Under the pieces are notes generated by a model. It saw only the letters and a program-made list of their open reading frames with translations, was not told the origin of the DNA and searched no databases. A DNA stretch of 64,000 nucleotides from Symbiodinium microadriaticum (Eukaryota > Sar > Dinophyceae > Suessiales > Symbiodiniaceae). Position 1 is the first letter of the stretch. Each line of letters starts with the position of its first letter. The translations under genes were made by a program, and so were the position numbers. Location of the stretch: NCBI GenBank assembly GCA_001939145.1, contig LSRX01000791.1, positions 80,650-144,649 of the forward strand, given 5' to 3'. Below, in pieces: positions 55,735-64,000 of the stretch.

Positions 55735-55885
55735 GTATGTGTGTGTGTGTGTGTATGTGTATATAAAATATATATATATATATGCGTGTATATATATATA
55801 TACATTTATTTATACTTATATTTATATGTATGTTTAGGTTCATATTTATATACTTGTGTGCATGTCTGTGTGTGTATGTATGACG
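55735..55885. repeat. GT/TA/TTTATA microsatellite
   Basis: (GT)n, (TA)n and (TTATA)n words. Confidence 0.85.
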
Positions 55886-56112
55886 TGTATATTACAATGC
55901 TTCTTTACCTGGTTTTCAAGTGGTTTAGTTATGAAGAAAAGCTTTCTCAGGTCCAACGACCAAGGCCCCAACCCTGAGACTCTAAACCCTGAAAGCGCAC
56001 GTTGTGTGTGCGCTTGGAAGTCTGCATCCCAGGTGGCGGGTGCTGCGAGCCAATAGGCGATGAGTCCCATAGTTCCAGCCTCCCCAGTGGACCTCGGGAT
56101 CTTTTGACCCTC

Positions 56113-56188
56113 ATGAAACCCTAAAACCCCTACAGCCTAAATACTAAACAACCCTAATCCCAAAACTCTTCAGCCCTAAAGCCTAATC
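56113..56188 (-). repeat. decayed telomere-like tract
   Basis: AAACCCTAAAACCCCTACAG, CAACCCTAATCCC and CAGCCCTAAAGCC words. Confidence 0.6.
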
Positions 56189-59150
56189 TCAGGGCCGCCT
56201 CGGGGCTTGAATGGGGGGTTTGGCTGTTGCCAGGGGCAGGCGTCACCCCAGGATCCAAGCAGCTTCGATTATGGGTCTTTCGGTCGTTTTTCTTCTGGAG
56301 TGCGCGCATGCCGGGAAACGAGACTGGGAATGAGACGCACATTTTTTTCACGTCCATCAAACCGCTCAGGTGCTGACATGCCGAAGTTATCATGGAAGAA
56401 TGTCGGCATCCATGACAGCCACAAATACCTGGGCTGGCAGGGCTTCCCGGCTTCCCCACTGAATAACATGAATAGAACGGTGAACGTACATGCTGTTCCC
56501 GCTGCGCAGGGTCTGTGCTATACCGTTGTTTTGATGCCCGACATTCTGGCTGGAACGCTAGATGCTAAAAGCATGCTCCTGGCTCCGAAGCACCAAACGA
56601 AGGAAGTGAAGAACTCTGCCACGATAAGCCCTTGAACCGATGGATGCCTGCGGAGATCGGGCTCTGAGGGTAAGGTTCGGTCCGATGCTGTAGCTGGGGC
56701 AAGCCAGGGGTTTGGAATTGTGTTGAACTGTCTTCAGGATTTGCGCTGCACTGTTGGAGTCCTCGTGCATCCGAAAGCAAATGTGCGTGCATTGCTTCCG
56801 TCAGTCCTCAACCCAACCCCACACCACGTGAATTTCATGTGATACCACTCCAGGCTCTATGACCCTAAACATGTGCCGCGCTCGCCTCAGTAGTTGCGCA
56901 AAGGGCAAAGGAGCCAGACTTGGTGGCTCACGTCCTCGGTCTTGCAACAGATTCGAAGCTTCACTCTGGGCAAGAGCTTTGCTTGACTCGTTTCCATTGG
57001 CCAGCTGCCCCTATCAACTATCAGCTATAGCATAGGTCTGGTTGGGCTCCCATGTCTAGACCTTCGATGCTGGCCCCGTGGCGCTTGAGCATCTCCACGC
57101 TGCGGCGCTCCGCGTCGCTGATGTATCCTCTGATCCCCAGAGGCCCCATGGCATCCCCGAGTCATTGAGTCGTCCTCTAGCTATCCATCACACGTCATGG
57201 CATCTCCAGGACTCCAGAACAGCCGCAAACCCGAACCCCACACTGTGGAAATGGGCTGCCCAGCGACGGTGGGCTTTGGGGCTATCTGCACCATAAAATG
57301 CAAAGACCAAGCTCCAAAGCCTCAGCTTGCGTCGCGACACATTCTTGCTCTGAGACGGAGTGCAGAACCTACACGGCGTGAGCTTCGTCGCCCGGTAACT
57401 TCGAGCCTCTCTGGTCTGAGCTTACTATACCGCTCGGCAGCGAAGGTGTGCACCTGTCTCCTTCTTATAGCAACTGTGGCCAGTGTGGCAGAGCTGCATG
57501 CCCGCCGACCCGAAGACATAGAACATGATGCGCCAGTCCTTGCAACTTGCACCGGGAGCTCATGGAAGCTCGCATGAAGGGGGCGCAAGAAGCCTTGTCT
57601 GGCTAAGCCTATGTTCCTGCAGATCATGCAGGGCCCCCATGCGACTAACCTAGTCTTGGGTGAAGTTAGAGCTACGCCGACACCTTGACCATGCCATGTC
57701 GTCCGGTGACGAAAAGCTCAGCTACGTCTCATGAGATGCACCAGCAGCCAAACACAGAATCTGACCAATCGAGGCCAGGTAGCCTTCTCCTCAGTTGCTG
57801 CAGCCGTCACAACTGGCAGGGGAGATGTCGTTCAAATCGCGTTTCCGCATATAAAAAAAATCTGTGCGGATTGCACGGATTCGGGCGATGCCGATTGGCT
57901 CTCTGCAGGCTGACCCACTTGCAAGCCAAGAAGCCGTGACATGGGAGAAGCTCATTGACATGGCGGCTCCTATGCACTGGCCTGCCTCGGCGTAATGCGT
58001 TCGGGGGGTGCTTCGGTGCTACACGGCTGGCTGTGGCTCGAGGAAAAGTGCAGTGTTCAAGGCGTTGGACTCCTTTTAACGAACTGGCACAGCACAGAAC
58101 ATGAAAGGCTTGATTTAGCCATAGAAGGCAGCTCAGCCAACAAAGTCCCAGCTCGTACACGCTGGATTCCATCCTGAAATCTGAGCCCTGGAAAACCGAC
58201 TTCTACCTTCAAAGCCACCTGCCGAGTAGCAACACCGATACTGATAGACCGGGCTTGCTGATGCTTCGGGAACCAGCTGGAAGTGATCTGATAAAGGCCT
58301 CGGCTGTGATGGGAGCGATGCCTCGCCCATTTGTCTCTGTGACACTTGCGGTGACTCTCTCTGCCTGATTCGCCTCCTTCCTGATCCACCACAGTCCTCA
58401 AAGCACACTTCATATGTGCTGGCCGAAGGGGCATGGCCCGGCGACTGCTTCGCCAGCACCAAGACCAACGCGGATCAGAATCAGCAAGGCCTGAAAGGAG
58501 AACCGTCAAGGGGATTCCTTCCCAGTCCAAACTACTAATGATTCATTCCAAAATGTCCTCCCACCGACATGACCCTTATATAGCCCCCCGAAGCAGAGAG
58601 TCGAGATCAGCTGTCATAGAGCCGAGTTTCCAAAGAGGTGTCTCCACAGATCCTCGGCTCCAGGGATAAGAGCTCATGTAAGATGAAAGCCTACATCAAG
58701 TGCTGAGAAGTCGCGGGGTAAGAAGGGTACAGAGTGACCAGAAGGTGCATCCCAAGAGCAACCTCAGCCACAAGGCATAAGTGGCGAGCCTTTTTTTGCA
58801 GACTTCCTACCGCTTGTGCAAAGCCTCTTAATGCCCACTTGTGCAAAGCGCATGGGTGGGTTTGCCCACGTCAGAAACTGGACAGGACAATTTTCCTGAA
58901 GGTAGCCCCTCTTTAAACCGTTATGTGCGTGTCACAGACATCCAACCGTAGCAACTTCGAAAGCAGCATGGGAGCGTCCAGTAAGCACCGAAGACGCCGG
59001 GAGATGCCAGGTAGCCAACGAAGAGCTCAGCGAGCGGGCTTTGACTTGCGACTCGCAATATACAGAGTCGTAATGGTAAGCGAGGGTCTCTTGCACTGCC
59101 GACTTTTGACTCTTGGGACGACGGGTATTGTGCTTAAAGGAACGGTCATC
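56189..59150. other. no recognised gene
   Basis: Mixed frames on both strands, including a 157-codon minus-strand frame at 58057-58530, but no motif or exon chain that I can defend. Confidence 0.35.
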
Positions 59151-59154
59151 ACAT

Positions 59155-60064
59155 TTCCTCAGATAAGGGCTTCACGCTTGATTCGTCGCTCCCACCACTC
59201 GATCCTCTGGTACATGATGGTCCAAAGCAACTCGTGCTGACCCGAAACAAAAGCGAACTCTTGGACGACGCTCGCTAGCGCTAGGGCACCATCTTGGTTG
59301 AAGGCGTCTCATGCTCACATCGTTTATAGCGGCGCGTAGAAAGCGCAGCATGCAATCGCAGACCATGAGACAAAAAAAGTGGCCACCGCATTCTTCGATT
59401 CGACACGAACACAACGGCAAAGCTTTCTCGGGGCCGCTGCTTGGTCCAAGCCCAACGGCAATTAAAGAACAAGAGCAATTTGCCGATTCACTAGCAATGC
59501 GTGCTACTTGTGCGTGGTGCAGCATCCAGCCTATTCTTGCCGGGCGGGTGCGAGTCCATAGCTGCGGTAACTGCACATAAACCAAACCAGGCTTTTCCGC
59601 GTCGAAAAACAGCTGCCTCTTTCGCGAAAACGACTCCAGACAGACGCATCTTTCTCAATTCCGTGCTTCGAGATTCGAGTTGCAGGCACTGCTGCGTCTG
59701 TGCGATGGTGGCCGACATGTCCTCATACATGCCTCTTTTCAGAGGACAGCCAAGCACTGCTCTCTTTAGCACATCTGGCGGCCGCTTCGAGCCTGCAACC
59801 TTCTTCCTCCCTTGGCGACGAGTTCGGCTCTTACACTCGGCATGGCAGAGCTTTCAGCGAAGCGGGGTACGGTAATGCGGCGTCAAAGAAGTCGTGCTGA
59901 CGAGAGACTGACGATGGAATAATCCCCACATACACCTCAGGTGCGGTCAGAAAGCTTCGAGATCGGCGAAATAATTCAAGAACGTCCTTCCCAGAGGGCA
60001 ATTGCCGACTGTTGAAGTTTTGCACGTGCAGCCATCCCCTAAACTCCATCCCCTGAATCCGCAA
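59155..60064 (-). CDS. candidate multi-exon gene, unrecognised
   Basis: Minus-strand stretches with protein-like composition in one direction. About 59890-60064 reads LRIQGMEFRGWLHVQNFNS, then RQLPSGKDVLELFRRSRSFL and TAPEVYVGII. About 59640-59730 reads MYEDMSATIAQTQQCLQLES. About 59157-59240 reads HELLWTIMYQRIEWWERRIK and REALI, followed directly by TGA (a plausible C-terminus). Junctions are not resolved and the family is unknown. Confidence 0.4.
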
Positions 60065-60184
60065 GCGACATGTTCCACACCATCAGCATCTGCTTGATGC
60101 TTCTGATATTTCATACCATGGACTAGCCTTCATATTGCAATGTCCGTGTCTTCTTACTCTCATACTACTATGCTTGTTGTTGTC

Positions 60185-60190
60185 ATTGCA

Positions 60191-60223
<33 letters not shown>

Positions 60224-60372
60224 GCTCCTACCACTACCATTACCACTACCCCGGCCACTGCCAGTGCTCCCTGCCACTGCACTGCCACGACAACTACCAC
60301 CACCACAACCACTACGACTGCTACGACTACGATGACGACGACGACGACGACTACTACTACTACTACTGCCAC
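60185..60372. repeat. (GCT)n and (ACC/ACG/ACT)n trinucleotide tracts
   Basis: A pure (GCT)n run at 60193-60220 is followed by imperfect ACC, ACG and ACT repeats. Confidence 0.9.
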
Positions 60373-60663
60373 CGTTCTTGTTACAGTTATTTGCAAATAC
60401 TTACCTAGAAAGTACGGATGCCGAGTCGCTGCACTTTGGATGAAGCCTTGCCTCGAAAGTAGGGGGCGACATGCGCAGGGCTTTGCCGGGGTTCGATTCT
60501 CACAACTCGCGGCTGGGCACAGCCTGTGAGGGCTTGGGGACGTTGAAGGGCCAACATAGTGACAGTGCCGGGGCGTGGGCTTCAGCACACACACACACAC
60601 AGAGACAATTCGTGCATCACAGCACCCTTGGCATACTGGATCCGATCCCAATTGAGCATACAC

Positions 60664-60714
<51 letters not shown>
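60664..60714. repeat. (AAC)16 microsatellite
   Basis: About sixteen perfect AAC units. (CA)n lies at 60588-60602. Confidence 0.95.
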
Positions 60715-62634
60715 TGTCATAAGATAAGGCAGTGGCTTTTGTATATCCTTAAAATCCAAAGCCTGTAAAACCCAGACATTCAGAGACTGAGCCGCATCGA
60801 TTTGGAATAAGACCTTTCCTCGGCAAGCTCCAAGATGGCAACCTGGTTCGGGGTTTGGCCAAAGCACCCAGATAACTTTAGGGGCTGAGAGCTTTCCGCC
60901 TGTCTGATTCTCTGTTTCTTTTCTGGCCTGCTTATCTCTCAGTCAACCTCTCGTTCACTACTTTGACTCTATTCTTCTTTCGAGGCGGCCTTTCTCGATG
61001 ACTGTTTCTCATACAAACTCTGCCTGAAGGGCAGCAGATACACACACACACACAGTAACTACACAGAGACAACACACAATTCACGCGGCACTGTGCATTG
61101 TATCCAACAGTTTTAGGGAGGCAAGTTTCAGCTTGCCTGAGCTTTCGGCCAACACTGTGCAAGACGCGTGATTGAGATTTTGGAGCTATGTCTCTTGTCT
61201 GCCGTGACACGCGACGAGACTCCTGTGAAGTTTGCTACGATCGACTAAATCAGTAGTTGCAGGGTGCTAAAGCATGTAACGCTCAGGGATGAAGCACGAA
61301 TCCCGATTCACAGTTCTGACTACGCTCGCGTGCCTTGGGCTTTATCATGGAGGAAGGCAGCTATGTGCTCGTGTGCTCGCGCATGCTTCCTTCCGCTCAC
61401 AGATTTCTGAGCCTGAGTCTACAGCTGTAGGCAAGGGTGACTCTTTCGTGATCAGAAAGCTCTAAGGGCCCGAGCCGAGATGTTGTATCTGTCCGCGTAG
61501 TTTAACCTTTGGTTCTCACAGTGCAAAGCCGCTCTGCTGGGGCTTGACTGGGACTCGAAGTTAAGGCAAGCAGCAGATACATTGACAGCATCATGACGGT
61601 CATAAACCTGAGCTGGCAAAATCAACCGAGAGCTTCCCACCTGTAGGCAGAGGCTGCTGGGCCTTACAGGCAACCAGGGCTAGGTCACCCTAGTACATTC
61701 GTCTCCAGGCCGAACCCAGACATGCCGTTTTACGCCGCCACTAGTCGGGACAGCTTGGCATGACACGGCTGACCCCTGCAGCGAAGTGCACACTGGAAGC
61801 CACCCAAGAAAGGTCCTAGTCGCATGCGCCATGTTTGCGGTGCTCTCTCGTCTGTTGCAATGTCGGAAACAACCTGGCAAAGGGAACCAGCAACCACACA
61901 CATGCAGCAGCAGCCGCAGCAGCAGTAGTAGCAGGAGGAGTGCAGTCCGATTGACGTCGCCGCCATGCATGAATTGCTGAGTGACATCAGGCTGGCCATC
62001 AGCGGTCTGACCGATAACTATCTCAAACATGAAAGCTCGGCAGAGGCATCAGACCCGCCAATCAGGTAGTTCAGCACTATCATGACGACGAGCAATGCCG
62101 CGCCTGAAAGCTCCGAACAACACCATGCCACTGGACTCATCGAGGAAAAAAGGCATGGATCGGAGCTCGCGGACTCCATGCTGGGTGCTTTGCCCATGCT
62201 GTCAGCTATCATGATAAGGAAGCCTGTTGTTTACTCTGCATCCCTCTTGTTCTGTCTTGAAAGTACGTAGTTCCTGGACAAGAACTCAGTCTCAGGCACC
62301 CCGAATGACAGAACAGTGTTGAAAGCTTGATGTCGAAAGTATTTGCCGTGTTCTGCTTCTGCCATGTAAGCCCGTAAACAACTGGTAGAGTCGCGCGAAA
62401 CCATATCAAGTTATGAAATCCTATGACACGATGAAACCCTCATGAAAACCCTTGCGACACCCGGTACATAAAACCTACAACACCCTGATTCAAGACTGTC
62501 GCAACCCTTACAGACAGAGCCCTTTGCTGACGCCCGAGCCTATGCCGACCATGGTACCTGTGGAGACTTCCTTGACGGCCGCAGCCTCCTCATCGCAAAA
62601 GGCAGCATAAACAGCCCTCCGGTTAAAGTGTATG
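60715..62634. other. no recognised gene
   Basis: A minus-strand frame near 62050-62212 includes a possible membrane helix (GAALLVVMIVLNYLIGG) after an acidic/Ser N-terminus starting MIADSMGKAPSMES. Not identified. A (CA)n tract lies at 61041-61054. Confidence 0.35.
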
Positions 62635-62636
62635 AT

Positions 62637-62708
62637 AGTGTATGTATGTATGTATGTATGTACGTATGTATGTATGCATATATATATATATATATATATA
62701 TCTATCTA

Positions 62709-62748
<40 letters not shown>

Positions 62749-62775
62749 TCTATAGATAGATAGATAGATAGATAT
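62637..62775. repeat. GTAT/TA/CTAT/CTGT/GATA microsatellite with perfect inverted repeat
   Basis: (GTAT)n, (TA)n, (CTAT)n, (CTGT)n, (CTAT)n and then (GATA)n. The switch from CTAT to GATA at about 62752 creates a palindrome with arms of more than 20 bases. Confidence 0.93.
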
Positions 62776-63540
62776 GCCAGGCACTAGCGTATAACATGGT
62801 ACAACCCATTTGGCATCGGGGATTCTGAGCCGTTCATGTTCATCCCACATCCGCCTGCAGAAGCCTTCAGCTTCCATTGGGGGCAAAGGGAACCGATTGC
62901 GAAGCCTCCGGCCTAGTGCTATCTGAGGGATCTTGATACAGCAGTCTGGGAAGTCCAGGAAGTCCAAAAAAAGGGTGTCAAACGGCTCTCCCCAGTTCAA
63001 AACACATGGGGGGCCCATGTTTGTTTGTGTTTTCATTTCGAAGCTTCGGCTGTGCTTGTTTTCCAGCGAAGGTGTTACAAGCAACCTGCCTCTCGAATGG
63101 ACTCTCGCGGCGCTGCATACTTCAGTACGTCGGGTGGCCGGACGAGCCTGGCAGGATCCGGGGGGGGGGGGGTTCTCCTCCTCTTCGTTCTTTTAAGTTG
63201 GGATATACCTGGCCATGGAATGCTGTAAGAGTTCGGTGAAGTAGTGTTTGGAAACAAATGACCCAGGTTGGGGCTCGAACGTACTTGCGCACAAAAGTGA
63301 AGAACGGTTTCGCTGCTTCGGGGATTTCTGCTTGGGCAAGAGCTCGCGAAATCGAAGGATACCATACACCACAACATGCCTCCGACACACTTTTCGGCTC
63401 GAGCTGAGATTGCCTCAGAACCCATTGGGATAGACCAGACATTGGCCCCAATATCCAAGGATGAAGATGCCTACTTGGCCGACCTCCGTGAATGAAACAT
63501 CTCGCTGTAAACTGTTGGCCTCGATACTCTGTCCTCATCT
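62776..63540 (-). CDS. candidate exons of an unrecognised gene
   Basis: Minus strand. About 62790-63005 reads LNWGEPFDTLFLDFLDFPDC, then RRLRNRFPLPPMEAEGFCRR and MWDEHERLRIPDAKWVVPCY. About 63200-63400 reads GVWYPSISRALAQAEIPEAA, KPFFTFVRKYVRAPTWVICF and QTLLHRTLTAFHGQVYP. Both have balanced composition and read as folded protein. I do not recognise the family; the order and splice sites are unproven. The microsatellite at its 3' side interrupts the frame. Confidence 0.42.
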
Positions 63541-64000
63541 TAGTGCCGGAAACTGACGTCTGACGTCCCGTCTAAGGTCTTCATGCCTGATGGGATCGGT
63601 CGTCTGGTTTGCCAATCGCACGGAGACCAGCCTGACCAGAGACACTCTTGGGCGATAGCTTGTTTGGCTGCACACGCACAACACGATCTTCCGAACATAA
63701 CAGGCTCCCCGCCGCTCGCACACAAGACATGATGCGGCGTGAGCAATAAGTGAAGAAGGCATCCGGCACCTTCTTGATTGTCATGGCATTTTTTGCTCTG
63801 CTGCGTGTTTTGCTGATGTGTCTTGAATTGCCCAGTAGCCGTTGCAAGCAGTGCGGGCAACTCTGTTTTCTTGCGGGATGGGGGAATAGCATTCCTCGTG
63901 GTTGAAGGTGTGGCTGTGAACGGCCACGGAGTGTTTTTTCGTGGCTAGACAAGGTGTGACAGCCAAAGAGGTCGTGGGAGCGAGCATAGGGCATAGGGCA
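63541..64000. other. no recognised gene
   Basis: Nothing supported. A tandem of GGGCATA words ends the window. Confidence 0.4.

Noticed and set aside
60485..60505. tRNA B-box-like GGTTCGATTC
   Set aside because: No matching A box or cloverleaf stems around it.

Overview
This window looks like nuclear DNA of a dinoflagellate, most likely a Symbiodiniaceae-type genome. Gene density is low. Genes are cut into short exons, many with GC or GA splice donors and a G after every AG acceptor. Degenerate TTTAGGG-type arrays lie inside the sequence, microsatellites are dense, and every gene I can support is on the minus strand (the unidirectional layout known for dinoflagellates). The sequence is an assembly scaffold with a 401-base N gap (39853-40253) and a single N at 8669.

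Layout from left to right. At 1.3-2.8 kb a complete LC8-type dynein light chain can be rebuilt from six exons. Just upstream of it are exons of an unrecognised gene (2.9-3.8 kb). At 5.7-5.96 kb there is an EF-hand exon preceded by a hydrophobic exon. A decayed pseudogene (11.6-13.4 kb) is a partial copy of a long intronless gene at 17.8-21.5 kb, which encodes a polycystin-1-like GPS/GAIN membrane protein with discoidin-like and mucin-like ectodomain parts. Dispersed exons of a Ser/Thr protein kinase lie at 22.0-26.7 kb.

The centre of the window (27.06-42.17 kb) is one host gene with at least seven exons. It joins a domain with the motifs SHQWLG-HPD, WLDWFSIPQ and GWCRLE to C-terminal ankyrin repeats. 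Its fourth intron is about 12 kb and contains a head-to-tail cluster of Penelope-like retroelements in the same orientation. The longer copy encodes a GIY-YIG-type endonuclease upstream of the reverse transcriptase (permuted order), a W/S-rich ORF before them, and Pro/RS-rich and HGTT-motif ORFs after them. The second copy is an internal-deletion derivative.

Upstream of the host gene, at 42.5-44.8 kb, are exons of a PRP4/CLK-like kinase with an altered catalytic loop and no visible end of the C-lobe. From 45 to 64 kb I see mainly repeats, a 100-bp MITE with a second copy at 17.6 kb, a 64-bp repeat found twice directly next to telomere-like arrays, and a few coding-looking minus-strand exon groups whose families I do not recognise.

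The exon joins were worked out by eye from reading frame, family motifs and splice dinucleotides. RNA-seq would be the deciding check.
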